Below the pieces are notes generated by a model. The model had not been told where the DNA came from. It saw nothing but the letters and a program-made list of their open reading frames with translations, and ran no database searches. A program made the position numbers and the translations under genes. From NCBI RefSeq assembly GCF_030433855.1, contig NZ_JARUXC010000004.1, positions 1 to 64,000 on the forward strand: DNA of 64,000 nucleotides, read 5' to 3'. Positions 1 through 8,498 of the stretch are shown one piece after another (within the stretch, counting starts at the first letter, position 1; the number at the start of each line of letters is the position of its first letter). The stretch comes from Agreia sp. PsM10. GTDB taxonomy: Bacteria > Actinomycetota > Actinomycetes > Actinomycetales > Microbacteriaceae.

Positions 1-69
1 TACCGAACGCCATACTTCTTCGTCGACATCAACACTCCGATCAATCAGAGCGTTGCAACGACCATATGA
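1..69 (+). CDS. possible 3' end of an unidentified gene (partial)
   Basis: The first 66 bases read as 22 open codons ending in TGA at 67-69; the last residues are NQSVATTI. The stretch is too short to recognise a family and could be a chance open frame. It is listed only because the window may open inside the last codons of a rightward gene facing the lysR gene. Confidence 0.25.
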   Translation, partial: YRTPYFFVDINTPINQSVATTI

Positions 70-127
70 CTCTGCCGTCGACGAAGCGGCCACTTTCCGC
101 ACCTCGGTGCGTCACGCGACCAGCGCA

Positions 128-1102
128 TCAGCGTGAGAGCAGGGCCTCGAGGCCCCAGGCGGCGGCATCCAGCGAGCGGATCGCCGCGATCGTCGCGCCG
201 ATCGCGGGTACCCCGGCCGAGCCCTGCGCCGTGACGAGGTGCACCGTGCGGTAGTCGGCAGCCGCCGGCGGCCTGGTCGTGACCCCCGAGGGCAGGGGCG
301 TGGCGGACAGGGCGAGCGACGGCAGCAGCGCCACGCCGAGGCCCGCCGCGACCATGGCCAGCACGGCCTGCACGTTGTCGGTCTCGTAGCCGAGCGCGGG
401 GGTGAATCCGGATGCCTCGCACAGCTCGATCAGGTGCCCGCGGCACCGCGGGCAGCCGGCGATCCAGCCGGCGTCGGCGAGACCCGCCAGCTCGATCGCG
501 CCGTCGCCGAGGCCCGGCGCATCCGGAACCACGAGCAGCATCTGCTCGCGCCAGAGCGGCACGGTGGCGAGGCCCGTGGCGCTCGCCCGGTGCGGATCGT
601 CGGGGTCGCCCGGGTAGCTGAAGGTGAGGGCGATGTCGGCCGCGTGGTCGCGAACGGCCTGCACGGCCTCGGGCGGTTCGGCCTCGAGGTAGCTGAAGCG
701 CACGCCCGGATGCCGGCGAGTGATGTCGCCGAGCAGCCTCGGCACGACGGTCGACGACGCCGACGGGAACGCCGCGATGCGCACCAGCCCGGAGCGCAGC
801 CCCGAGAGCTCCGACAGCTCGTCTGCCGCCGAGTCGATGGCCCGCAGCACTGTGGCCGCGTGCCGCGCGAGCACCTCGCCGGCCTCGGTGAGCTCGACGC
901 CGCGCGCGACCCGGGTGAGCACGGGCATGCCGAGCTTCTCCTCGAGCCGCCGGATGCTCTGACTGAGCGCGGGCTGGCTGTAGCCGAGCGAGGCCGCGGC
1001 CGCCGTGATCGAGCCCCTGTCGGCAACGGCCCTGATCACGCGCAGGGTCTGCGAGTCGAGATCGGCGGCCAGGCTCGATCGGGCGGGGGGAGTGAGGGTC
1101 AT
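128..1102 (-). CDS. LysR-family transcriptional regulator
   Basis: 324-residue protein of normal LysR length. An N-terminal winged HTH (about residues 15-75, with the typical AAASLGYSQPALSQSIRRLE stretch) is followed by a LysR substrate-binding domain that runs to the end. The start is the ATG at 1102, because the frame upstream has no initiation codon before poor non-coding sequence. It is divergent from a class V aminotransferase 81 bp away, the classical arrangement in which a LysR protein controls its neighbour. A CPRCRG pair of cysteines lies in the ligand domain. The effector is unknown. Confidence 0.9.
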   Translation of the reverse strand: MTLTPPARSSLAADLDSQTLRVIRAVADRGSITAAAASLGYSQPALSQSIRRLEEKLGMPVLTRVARGVELTEAGEVLARHAATVLRAIDSAADELSELSGLRSGLVRIAAFPSASSTVVPRLLGDITRRHPGVRFSYLEAEPPEAVQAVRDHAADIALTFSYPGDPDDPHRASATGLATVPLWREQMLLVVPDAPGLGDGAIELAGLADAGWIAGCPRCRGHLIELCEASGFTPALGYETDNVQAVLAMVAAGLGVALLPSLALSATPLPSGVTTRPPAAADYRTVHLVTAQGSAGVPAIGATIAAIRSLDAAAWGLEALLSR

Positions 1103-1110
1103 GCCACGAT

Positions 1111-1127
1111 CATAACTTCGGCTTATG
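1111..1127. promoter_or_regulatory. candidate LysR box between the divergent lysR and aminotransferase genes
   Basis: CATAA-N7-TTATG is an interrupted palindrome of the T-N11-A kind used by LysR proteins. It lies 9 bp before the regulator start and 57 bp before the aminotransferase start. The assignment rests on position and symmetry only. Confidence 0.45.
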
Positions 1128-1183
1128 TCAGCGATGCTCAAGCTGCCGTTGTTGAATGGGTGGCAAGGGCTCACGCTGGATGC

Positions 1184-2236
1184 ATGACCACACTCGCCGA
1201 GGCCCGTGCCCAGTTCGTCGGAGGCCGACGATACCTCGGCGCATGCTCGCTGGGCCTGGCGACGTCGTCGACGCTCGAGGCCATGCGCGCCGACCAGGCG
1301 GACTGGGCTGCCGGACGCTGTTCGCCGGCCAGATACGACGCCGTGATCGACCGCACCCGCGCATCCTTCGCCCGTCTCATGGGCGTCGACGCGGGTCGCG
1401 TGGCGATCGGGTCTCAGACCTCGGCGATGGTCAGCGTGCTGGCCGCCGCGGTGCCGGCCGGCCGCGAGGTTCTGTGCGTCGACGGGGATTTCAGCTCGAT
1501 GGTGTTCCCGTTCGTGGTGGCCGAGAGCCGTGGCGTCGTGGTGCGGCATGTCGCGCTCGAGGCGCTCGCGGCATCCATCACCCCGGCCACGCACCTCGTG
1601 GCGTTCTCTCTCGTGCAGTCGTCGTCGGGCAGGGTCGCCGACGTCGATGCGATCGTGGCGGCGGCCCGTGCGAACGGTGCGTTCACCCTGTGCGACACCA
1701 CGCAGGCGGCGGGTGCGATGCCCGTCGACGCCTCCCTCTTCGATGCCACGGTCTGCCACGCCTACAAGTGGCTGTGCGCCCCGCGCGGCGCGGCATTCAT
1801 GACCCTCGCGGAGGGCTACCAGCAGACGCTCGCTCCACTTCAGGCGAACTGGTACGCCGGCGAAGACATCTGGGGATCGTGCTACGGCCCGAATATGAGC
1901 CTCGCCGCGGATGCTCGAAGCTTCGACGTGTCTCCGGCCTGGCCCGTGTGGGTGGGCGCCCAGCCCGCGATCGAGCTCTTCGCGTCGCTCGACCTCGCCG
2001 AGGTGCACGCGCACAATGTGGCGCTGGGCGACGCGCTCTGCGACGGGCTCGGCATTCCGCGGCGCGGTCAGGCGATCGTCACGTGGCCGGATGCCGATGG
2101 TCGGCACCTCGAGGCGCTGGTAGCCGCCGGCATCGTCGCGTCGGGCAGGGCCGGATGCGCCCGCGTGGCATTCCACCTGTGGAACGACGAGCGCGACGTG
2201 GCCGACGTGCTCGCGGCGCTCGCCCTCGCCGCCTGA
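1184..2236 (+). CDS. PLP-dependent aminotransferase class V-fold protein
   Basis: 350 residues resembling the aminotransferase class V/cysteine desulfurase/kynureninase fold. The CHAYKWLCAPRG stretch supplies the Schiff-base lysine, and LCDTTQAAGA the cofactor-binding aspartate region. The ATG at 1184 opens the conserved part; longer readings run back through the opposite-strand lysR gene and are not credible. The substrate cannot be read from sequence. The divergent LysR gene is the probable regulator. Confidence 0.85.
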   Translation: MTTLAEARAQFVGGRRYLGACSLGLATSSTLEAMRADQADWAAGRCSPARYDAVIDRTRASFARLMGVDAGRVAIGSQTSAMVSVLAAAVPAGREVLCVDGDFSSMVFPFVVAESRGVVVRHVALEALAASITPATHLVAFSLVQSSSGRVADVDAIVAAARANGAFTLCDTTQAAGAMPVDASLFDATVCHAYKWLCAPRGAAFMTLAEGYQQTLAPLQANWYAGEDIWGSCYGPNMSLAADARSFDVSPAWPVWVGAQPAIELFASLDLAEVHAHNVALGDALCDGLGIPRRGQAIVTWPDADGRHLEALVAAGIVASGRAGCARVAFHLWNDERDVADVLAALALAA

Positions 2237-2310
2237 GCCGGCCTGCCAGCCCGCTCCCTGAGCCGGCGTGCCCGCCCGCTCCCTGAGCCGGCGTGCCCGC
2301 CCGCTCCCTG
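2236..2310. repeat. 25-bp tandem repeat, three units
   Basis: Three consecutive 25-bp units at 2236-2260, 2261-2285 and 2286-2310, each beginning AGCCGGC and ending CGCTCCCTG. The second and third are identical and the first differs at two positions. The array starts on the last base of the aminotransferase stop codon and runs into a REP-like 20-mer at 2305-2324. Confidence 0.9.
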
Positions 2311-2324
2311 AGCCTGTCGAAGGG
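2305..2324 (+). repeat. REP-like 20-mer, copy 1
   Basis: TCCCTGAGCCTGTCGAAGGG lies between the convergent aminotransferase and vanZ-like genes. The same 20-mer, its complement or a near variant recurs at 3344, 3373, 7784, 7809, 18280, 18316 and 62917. Confidence 0.9.
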
Positions 2325-2389
2325 CATCCATCCGTCAGCGGATGCAATGATGCCGGCCGATACGAGCATCGACTGACGGATGGATCGCG

Positions 2390-2917
2390 CTACCCGTCGA
2401 CCCGTCGCCGAATGTGCACCACCGCGGCCCCGAGCGCCCACCCCAGCACGGTGCCCGTGGTGTTCGTGATGAGGTCGTTGATGTCGGATGTGCGACCGAC
2501 CTGCACGACGAACTGGCTCAGCTCGATCGTGACCGAGAGCAGCAGTCCGATGAGCAGCGCGACGGGAAACCGGATGGCCGCCGCCGCGAGCAGCAGTCCG
2601 AGCGGTACGAAGACGCCCACGTTGAGCACGGCGTCGACCACGGCGCCCGGACCTTCGAAGCTCAGGGGAACGAGGTTGAGCAGCGACCCCCTGCCCGAGC
2701 TTGGGCGCAGAGTCATGAAGAGCAGTCCGGCGAGCCACGCGGCGAGGAAGACGACGATCGCGACGCGGTCGCCGCGGGGGCTGCGAGAGCTGCGAGAGCT
2801 GTCGCGGCCGCGAGAGCCTCGGCTCGGTCGGGAGCCGCGCACCGCGAAGACGATGCCCGCGACGCCGGTCACGGCGAGCAGCGCCGCGTAGGCGAGCTCG
2901 AAGGAGAATCCGCTCAC
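2390..2917 (-). CDS. VanZ-like family membrane protein
   Basis: 175-residue integral membrane protein with four or five hydrophobic segments. The family signature is the block VPLSFEG..DAVLNVGVFVPLG and the acidic IELSQF...RTSDINDLITNTTG near the C-terminus. The GTG at 2917 overlaps the stop of the upstream PPOX gene by four bases (GTGA), so the two are probably co-translated. VanZ proteins are known from teicoplanin resistance clusters, but most members have no assigned role. Confidence 0.85.
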   Translation of the reverse strand: MSGFSFELAYAALLAVTGVAGIVFAVRGSRPSRGSRGRDSSRSSRSPRGDRVAIVVFLAAWLAGLLFMTLRPSSGRGSLLNLVPLSFEGPGAVVDAVLNVGVFVPLGLLLAAAAIRFPVALLIGLLLSVTIELSQFVVQVGRTSDINDLITNTTGTVLGWALGAAVVHIRRRVDG

Positions 2918-3309
2918 GCCGTGATGCGCAGGCTCACACGCTTCTTCTGACCTTTTTTGCCGAGGCGTTCGATGAACATGAAGATGCGGTACTCGAGGCG
3001 GTACTTGGCGAGAAAGATGCGCTCCTGGCTCGCGCGGGCCTCGTCTGAGTCGACGATCTCTGCGCGAGCGCCCACGGTCGGGGCGTCGTCGGCCACCTTG
3101 CCCATGCGATCGCAGGGGCGCAGCTCGACGCGGTCGTCGTTGCGCAGCCGCTTCACCTTGCCCGTTCCATCGGGCGTCGTCACGATGAGGGCATCGCCGT
3201 CGCGGGCGATCCACACGGGAGTCGAGACTCCCTCTCCCGTCTTGCGAAATGTGGTGAGCGACACGAACCGTTCGTCGGCGATCGAGGCGAGCCCGGCATC
3301 CAGAGTCAT
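2914..3309 (-). CDS. PPOX-class (pyridoxamine 5'-phosphate oxidase-like) F420/flavin-dependent enzyme
   Basis: 131 residues, the size of a single split-barrel PPOX-class domain. It opens with a conserved strand pattern (FVSLTTFRKTGEGVSTPVW) and carries GTGKVKRLRND and EIVDSDEA, typical of actinobacterial F420-binding members. It heads a two-gene unit with the vanZ-like gene. The substrate is unknown; the family reduces or oxidises small molecules with FMN or F420. Confidence 0.8.
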   Translation of the reverse strand: MTLDAGLASIADERFVSLTTFRKTGEGVSTPVWIARDGDALIVTTPDGTGKVKRLRNDDRVELRPCDRMGKVADDAPTVGARAEIVDSDEARASQERIFLAKYRLEYRIFMFIERLGKKGQKKRVSLRITA

Positions 3310-3343
3310 GCCTGAACAGTAGCCGACTCGCGGGAACGGGCGG

Positions 3344-3392
3344 CCCTTCGACAGGCTCAGGGAACGGGCCGGCCCTTCGACAGGCTCAGGGA
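3344..3392. repeat. REP-like repeat pair in direct orientation
   Basis: Two complementary-strand copies of the 20-mer at 3344-3363 and 3373-3392, separated by nine bases. They sit between the PPOX and Nudix genes, both read leftward. Confidence 0.9.
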
Positions 3393-3404
3393 GCGGGGAG
3401 GGAG

Positions 3405-3812
3405 TCAGTCGATCAGATTCAAGGAGGCCAGGCGCGTGAGGGTCTCGCGGCCGGCCGGAGGGCAGCGGTCGGCGTCGAGGGTCGTCACCCAGTGCACGGC
3501 GTCGACCTCGGCGGATGCGACGGGCTCGTCGGGCGTGGACGCCTGGAACACGCGCATCTCGACCAGTCGGCCCTCGGGTTCGCCGTGCGCCTGCACGGTC
3601 ACGGTGAAGAGTTCGGTCACGGAGGCGCGGTCGAGGTCGACCGAGATCTCTTCGCGAGCCTCCCGGATGGCTGCATCGAACGCGGTCTCGCCGGCGTCGA
3701 TCTTGCCGCCGGGCATGTAGACGACGTCGCGCCCCCGTGCGGTGACCATGAGAACGCGGCGGTCGCGCACGAGTGCCACCGCGGCGACGAGGATCGTGGG
3801 CAGCTCAGCCAT
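3405..3812 (-). CDS. Nudix hydrolase
   Basis: 135 residues with a complete Nudix box: GGKIDAGE, seven residues, then REAREEI. This motif binds the divalent metals and hydrolyses nucleoside diphosphate-linked substrates, often oxidised dNTPs. Its start overlaps the end of the upstream acetyltransferase gene by eight bases, so it belongs to the hemA-GNAT-Nudix leftward unit. The substrate is not predictable from sequence. Confidence 0.88.
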   Translation of the reverse strand: MAELPTILVAAVALVRDRRVLMVTARGRDVVYMPGGKIDAGETAFDAAIREAREEISVDLDRASVTELFTVTVQAHGEPEGRLVEMRVFQASTPDEPVASAEVDAVHWVTTLDADRCPPAGRETLTRLASLNLID

Positions 3813-4410
3813 CGAGCGCGTTCCGGGCGTTCCACTCCACGTCGAGGATCGCGTAGACGGCGAGGTCTCCCCACTCTCCCTTGAAGATCTCGCTGTGCAC
3901 GAAGTGCCCCTCGAGACGCATGCCGAGCCGGTAGCAGAGCGCGGCCGAGGCCGTGTTGCGGGGATCGAGCTCGGCGATGACGCGGTGCGAGTGGAGCTCG
4001 TCGAAGGCCAGCGTGAGAACTCGGGATGCGGCCTCCGCCGCGTAGCCCTTGCCCTGGTACTCCGGGTTCAGCACCCAGCCGATCGTGGCCTGTCTGTGCT
4101 CGACACTCGAGAGAACCAGAGTCATGTCTCCGATGATGCGCGGTCGCGACTCCGGGTCGCCCGGGGTCGCGGGCAGCTCGACGCCGAGCACGATCACGTC
4201 GCCGTCGGAGGCGAGCGTGGTGTTCAGCCGCCTCGCCAGGTGTTCGGCCACCTCGTCACGATTTCGCCGGGGCCACGGCAGGTACCGGATGACGTCGTCG
4301 CGCCCGGCGTAGGCGAAGACGTCGTCGAGGTCGTCGAGGGTGAGCGTGCGCAGCACGAGGCGTTCGGTGCGGATGGGGTCTGTCACACGCAGCAGGGCCT
4401 CGTCGCTCAC
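3805..4410 (-). CDS. GNAT-family N-acetyltransferase (RimJ/RimL type)
   Basis: 201 residues. RTERLVLRTLTLDDLDD begins the RimJ/RimL-type fold, GYVLNPEYQGKGYA-like residues (here WVLNPEYQGKGYAAEA) form the acetyl-CoA pyrophosphate loop, and LDPRNTASAALCYRLGM is the C-terminal signature. The GTG start directly follows the hemA stop codon with no spacer, implying translational coupling. Targets in this family are protein N-termini or small amines; the substrate here is unknown. Confidence 0.85.
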   Translation of the reverse strand: MSDEALLRVTDPIRTERLVLRTLTLDDLDDVFAYAGRDDVIRYLPWPRRNRDEVAEHLARRLNTTLASDGDVIVLGVELPATPGDPESRPRIIGDMTLVLSSVEHRQATIGWVLNPEYQGKGYAAEAASRVLTLAFDELHSHRVIAELDPRNTASAALCYRLGMRLEGHFVHSEIFKGEWGDLAVYAILDVEWNARNALDG

Positions 4411-5745
4411 TCAGCCTCCGTGGGTGCGGTGGGTGAGAGGAAGGGTGGAGGCGACGACGGCCTCGATGGCTCCGGATGCGCCGGACGCATCGGCGGGGGA
4501 GGCCTGCAGGCCGAAGAGTGCCTCGACGGCCGCGAACACGGTCTCGGTGCCGCCCGTGCGAGCCAGCTCGCGGGCCCGCACAGAGGGAGTGTGCAGAATC
4601 ACGCCGACCAGGTGCCGCAGCGCGCGCTCGGTCTCGTCCGACGAGTCGCCGCGCGAACGCGCCCGCGCGATCTCCGCGTCGAGCAGATCGAAGAGGTGCG
4701 AACGCAGCGCGACGACGGCCGGGGTGACTTCGGCCTCGGCGCGGGATGCGCGGTACTCGGCCGCGGCCTCTCCCACGAGCGCACGTGCGTCTGACTCGGC
4801 GTTCAGCTCGTCGAGCGGCGCGTGCAGGCTGACGGTCTCGAGGTCGAGCAGCTCGGTGCCCGCGACCGCCGAGACGGCGGGGTCGACGTTGCGCGGCAGG
4901 CCGAGGTCGATGACCAGACGACGCTCGACGGCCCCGGGCAGCTCGCCGGCCGCGGCGAGCTGGGCCGCCGTGAGAACGACGGTGGGCGCGGTGCTGCAGG
5001 TGACGATCACATCGGATGCCGCGATCGCCGCGACCAGCTCGGCCTTCGCAACGGCCTGCAGCTCATGCGACGCGGCGAAGTTCGCGGCACGGCCCGACGG
5101 AGAGTAGACCCGCACGTTCGTGACGCCGCGATCGCGGAGGGCGGCGAGGCTGGCGCGGGCGTAGCGCCCGGTGCCCACGAGGAGGACGGTGGTGCCGGCC
5201 CAGTCGGTGACGCGGCTCTCGGCCAGGTCGAGGGCGAGGCGCACGAGGCTGCGGCCCGCGCCGCCCAGACCCGTCTTGGTCTTGACGCCCCGCGAGGTCT
5301 TCGACGCCCGCTGGAACAGACGCTCGAGGTCGCTCGAGGTGGTGTGCTCGACGCGGGCGGTGGTGAGGGCCCGGCGAACCTGGCCGGCGATCTCGTCTTC
5401 GCCGATGGCGACAGACTCGAGCCCGCTCGACACCGAGAAGAGGTGCTCGGCCACGGTGTCGCCGCAGAGAACGGTGAGGGTGCTGCGCACGTCTTCGACG
5501 TCCACGATGGATGCCTCGGCCAGCACCTCCATGGCCTGCTCGGCCGCGAGGGCTGCCGCTGCGGTGAGGGGCTCGTCGACATCGAGGTAGGCCTCGAAGC
5601 GGTTGCAGGTGGCGAGAACCACGGCGCCCTGTATGAAGTCGCTGTCGGTGACGAGCGATGTCGCGAGGGAGGGTGCGCCGATCGACAGCTTCTCGAGAAG
5701 ATCGAAGCTGGCGTTGCGATGGTTCGCAGTCAGGCAGAGCAGCAC
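4411..5745 (-). CDS. hemA: glutamyl-tRNA reductase
   Basis: First committed enzyme of C5 heme synthesis: reduces Glu-tRNA(Glu) to glutamate-1-semialdehyde with NADPH. The 444 residues match family length. The catalytic cysteine is C47 in ATCNRFE; a Rossmann domain ([10 protein letters not shown]) and a helical dimerisation domain follow. Start is GTG at 5745. It is divergent from hemE with 56 bp between starts, and leads a leftward unit with GNAT and Nudix genes. Its product feeds hemL at the far end of the cluster. Confidence 0.95.
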   Translation of the reverse strand: MLLCLTANHRNASFDLLEKLSIGAPSLATSLVTDSDFIQGAVVLATCNRFEAYLDVDEPLTAAAALAAEQAMEVLAEASIVDVEDVRSTLTVLCGDTVAEHLFSVSSGLESVAIGEDEIAGQVRRALTTARVEHTTSSDLERLFQRASKTSRGVKTKTGLGGAGRSLVRLALDLAESRVTDWAGTTVLLVGTGRYARASLAALRDRGVTNVRVYSPSGRAANFAASHELQAVAKAELVAAIAASDVIVTCSTAPTVVLTAAQLAAAGELPGAVERRLVIDLGLPRNVDPAVSAVAGTELLDLETVSLHAPLDELNAESDARALVGEAAAEYRASRAEAEVTPAVVALRSHLFDLLDAEIARARSRGDSSDETERALRHLVGVILHTPSVRARELARTGGTETVFAAVEALFGLQASPADASGASGAIEAVVASTLPLTHRTHGG

Positions 5746-5801
5746 CCGCCAAGTCTACGTCGTGTAGAAGACCGCTCAGGCAGCGCAGGTAAAATCGCCC
5801 G

Positions 5802-6878
5802 GTGACTTCGACAACCGCCGCACCCGCCCTGCCCGCCGAGCATCCCCTGGTCGACGGGCGCACGGCATCCAGCGCCCTCGTCACCACCTACAGGGGCCGG
5901 CGTGGCGACGTCACCCCCGTGTGGTTCATGCGCCAGGCCGGACGATCGCTTCCCGAGTACCGCGAGCTGCGCGTGGGAACGCAGATGCTCGACGCCTGCC
6001 TCGACCCCGAACTCTCGAGCGAGATCACGCTGCAGCCGGTGCGTCGCCACGGTGTCGATGCGGGCATCTTCTTCAGCGACATCGTCATCCCCCTCAAGCT
6101 GGCCGGCGTCGACGTCGACATCGTTCCCGGCCGCGGTCCCGTGCTCGGCAAGCCGGTTCGCACCGCCGATGACGTGGCCGCGCTGCCGGCCCTCGACCAG
6201 GCCGCGCTCGCGCCGATCTCGGCCGGCGTCGCCCGCACGGTCGCCCAGCTCGGCGGCACCCCGCTCATCGGATTCGCCGGGGCCCCCTTCACGCTCGCCG
6301 CCTACCTCGTCGAGGGCGGTCCGTCGAAGGACCACCTGCGGGCGCGCACCCTGATGCACTCCGACCCGGATGCCTGGGCCGGCCTGCTCGACTGGGCCGC
6401 GACGGTCACGGGCCAGTTCCTGCGGGCCCAGGTTCTCGCGGGGGCCTCGGCGGCGCAGCTGTTCGACTCGTGGGTGGGATCGCTGTCGCTCGCCGACTAC
6501 ACCGCACACGTGCAGCGGCACTCCGCTAAGGCGCTGTCGGCAGTCGCCGACCTCGGAGTGCCCACGGTGCACTTCGGTGTGGGCAGCGGCGAGGTGCTCT
6601 CGGCCATGCACGACATCGGGGCCGACGTCATGGGCGTCGACTGGCGCATCCCGCTCGCCGAGGCCAGCCGTCGCCTCGGCGGCGGCGTTCCCCTGCAGGG
6701 CAACATCGACCCCGCCCTGCTGTCGGCGCCCTGGCCGGTGCTCGAGAAGCACGTGCTTGGCGTTCTCGAGAGCGGAAAGGCAGCCCCGGCCCACGTTCTC
6801 AACCTCGGTCATGGCGTTCCACCCGAGACAGACCCCGCCGTGCTCACCCGCATCGTCGAACTCGTGCACTCTCGATGA
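5802..6878 (+). CDS. hemE: uroporphyrinogen decarboxylase
   Basis: Decarboxylates the four acetates of uroporphyrinogen III to give coproporphyrinogen III. 358 residues, normal size. The N-terminal PVWFMRQAGRSLPEYRELR is the diagnostic substrate-anchoring motif, and FFSDIVIPLKLAG contains the essential aspartate. NLGHGVPPETDP marks the C-terminus. Start is GTG at 5802. First gene of the rightward heme block. Confidence 0.95.
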   Translation: MTSTTAAPALPAEHPLVDGRTASSALVTTYRGRRGDVTPVWFMRQAGRSLPEYRELRVGTQMLDACLDPELSSEITLQPVRRHGVDAGIFFSDIVIPLKLAGVDVDIVPGRGPVLGKPVRTADDVAALPALDQAALAPISAGVARTVAQLGGTPLIGFAGAPFTLAAYLVEGGPSKDHLRARTLMHSDPDAWAGLLDWAATVTGQFLRAQVLAGASAAQLFDSWVGSLSLADYTAHVQRHSAKALSAVADLGVPTVHFGVGSGEVLSAMHDIGADVMGVDWRIPLAEASRRLGGGVPLQGNIDPALLSAPWPVLEKHVLGVLESGKAAPAHVLNLGHGVPPETDPAVLTRIVELVHSR

Positions 6879-6905
6879 GCACCTCGGCTGCGACTTCGGT
6901 ACTAA

Positions 6906-6975
6906 GTCAGCACGAATCGCTCAACACGCCGGCTGACGGCGCGAATGAGCGGCGTGGCGACACGAACGTGCTGAC
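6906..6975. repeat. nested inverted repeat between hemE and cgoX
   Basis: GTCAGCACG (6906-6914) pairs with CGTGCTGAC (6967-6975), and an inner CACGCCG / CGGCGTG stem lies between them, so the 70 bases can fold as a nested hairpin. There is no T tract, so it could be an mRNA processing or stability structure, or a partial terminator. Confidence 0.5.
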
Positions 6976-6987
6976 CTGGAGCTTCGA

Positions 6988-8481
6988 GTGACCGAGATAG
7001 ATCCGGTCGACACCGATGTCGTGGTGATCGGAGCGGGCGTCGCGGGGCTCGTCGCGGCCCGGGAGTGCGCTCGCAAGGGCCTGCGCGTCACCGTGCTCGA
7101 CGCGGCCGAGACCCCGGGGGGATTCGTCGCCACGCACACGGTCGACGGCATCCGGCTCGACAGCGGGGCGGAGAGCTTCGCGACCCGCGGCGGCGAGAAG
7201 GGCAAGCCGGGCCCCGTCGCATCGCTGATCGCCGACCTCGGCCTGGGCGACGCCATCGTCACCCCGAACCCCCGTGGCGCCTGGGTGCAGCTTCCCGACG
7301 GAGCCGCGCCGCTGCCGAAGCTCAGCCTGCTCGGAATTCCTGGCGCCCCGCTCGCCGACGACGTGCGCCGCATTCTCGGGTGGAGGGGCTCGCTGCGGGC
7401 CCAGCTCGACCGCTACATCCCCCTGCTGCGCGTGCGCCCCGAGACCGACCTCGGCGGTATCGTGCGCCGACGCATGGGCCAGGCCGTTCTCGATCGTCTC
7501 GTCACACCCATCGTCGGGGGAGTCCATTCGGCCTCGCCGACCGTCATCGACGTGCACGCCGTCGCCCCCGGCCTCACGAAGGCCATGACCAATCAGGGCT
7601 CACTGTCGGGCGCCGTGCTGGCGCTCCTCGAGGAGCGCGGGTCGAAGGTGGCCGCAGGCTCGGCCGTCGGCGGCATCGACGGCGGCATGTTCCGGCTGGT
7701 CGAGGCGCTCGTCGCGGACTGCGAGAAGTTCGGCGTCGAGTTCCGCATGTCGACGGCGGTGCAGAGCACGGGACCTTTCCCGCTCCCTGAGCCTGTCGAA
7801 GGGAACCGCCCTTCGACGAGCTCAGGGAACGGCAGCCGCTGGGTCACGACCGCGGCCGTCGACGACGAGCCCGTGCAGATCACGTCGCAGGCCGTCGTCG
7901 TGGCCACGTCGTTCCGCACGGGACTCGCGCTGCTCGGCGGCCTCGGCCTCGACACCGGCGCTCCGGAGTCGTGGCCGGAGCCCGCGTCGGTCGAGCTCGC
8001 CACCCTCGTCGTCGACGACTCCCGGCTCGACGCGGCCCCGCGCGGAACCGGCGTGCTCGTCGCGACCGGTGTTCCGGGCATCCAGGCCAAGGCGCTGACC
8101 CACGCGACCGCCAAATGGAACTGGCTGGCAGAGGCCGCCGGCCCCGGGCGCCACGTGCTGCGCCTCTCCTACGACCGCGACGTCGTCGCGCAGTCGCCGA
8201 CCCGGGCCCAGGCGCTGGCCGACGCCGGCGCTCTGCTCGGGCTCGCCCTCGAGGAGAGTTCGGTGCGCGGGTTCGACGTCACCCGCTGGAACGACTCCCT
8301 GGCCTTCGCCACCGTCGGCCACCGCGCCCGGGTCGAGGCCGTGCGCGCGCAGGTTGATGCCGTTCCCGGCCTGCTGGTCGTCGGGGCCTGGATGGCGGGC
8401 ACCGGGCTGGCCGCGACAATCGCGCAGTCGCGGCCCGCCGCATCCGATTTCGCTTTCGAGCTGCGCACGGGCGCGCGCTGA
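6988..8481 (+). CDS. hemY: FAD-dependent coproporphyrinogen III oxidase (HemY/CgoX)
   Basis: 497 residues. The N-terminal Rossmann FAD motif (VVIGAGVAGLVAARECARKG) and the distal GAWMAGTGLAATIAQS motif are typical of HemY. Because coproheme decarboxylase and no radical-SAM oxidase are in the cluster, it should oxidise coproporphyrinogen to coproporphyrin III (CgoX). Around residues 264-281 it carries a translated copy of the genomic REP-like repeat (7784-7828), read as PLPEPVEG...PSTSSGNG, kept in frame. Start is GTG at 6988. Confidence 0.93.
   Translation: MTEIDPVDTDVVVIGAGVAGLVAARECARKGLRVTVLDAAETPGGFVATHTVDGIRLDSGAESFATRGGEKGKPGPVASLIADLGLGDAIVTPNPRGAWVQLPDGAAPLPKLSLLGIPGAPLADDVRRILGWRGSLRAQLDRYIPLLRVRPETDLGGIVRRRMGQAVLDRLVTPIVGGVHSASPTVIDVHAVAPGLTKAMTNQGSLSGAVLALLEERGSKVAAGSAVGGIDGGMFRLVEALVADCEKFGVEFRMSTAVQSTGPFPLPEPVEGNRPSTSSGNGSRWVTTAAVDDEPVQITSQAVVVATSFRTGLALLGGLGLDTGAPESWPEPASVELATLVVDDSRLDAAPRGTGVLVATGVPGIQAKALTHATAKWNWLAEAAGPGRHVLRLSYDRDVVAQSPTRAQALADAGALLGLALEESSVRGFDVTRWNDSLAFATVGHRARVEAVRAQVDAVPGLLVVGAWMAGTGLAATIAQSRPAASDFAFELRTGAR
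7784..7828. repeat. REP-like inverted pair inserted in the cgoX coding sequence
   Basis: Arm 7784-7803 is TCCCTGAGCCTGTCGAAGGG and arm 7809-7828 is CCCTTCGACGAGCTCAGGGA, with five bases between them. The reading frame of cgoX continues through both arms, adding a Pro/Gly/Ser-rich loop. All other copies of this repeat in the window are intergenic. Confidence 0.92.
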
Positions 8482-8498
8482 CTGAACTGCCGAAAGCG

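Noticed and set aside
128-2347. A 739-codon leftward open frame covering the whole lysR gene and the aminotransferase gene
   Set aside because: Only the distal 324 residues match LysR; the upstream part is antisense to the aminotransferase and has no family signature. The long frame is a by-product of GC-rich third positions.
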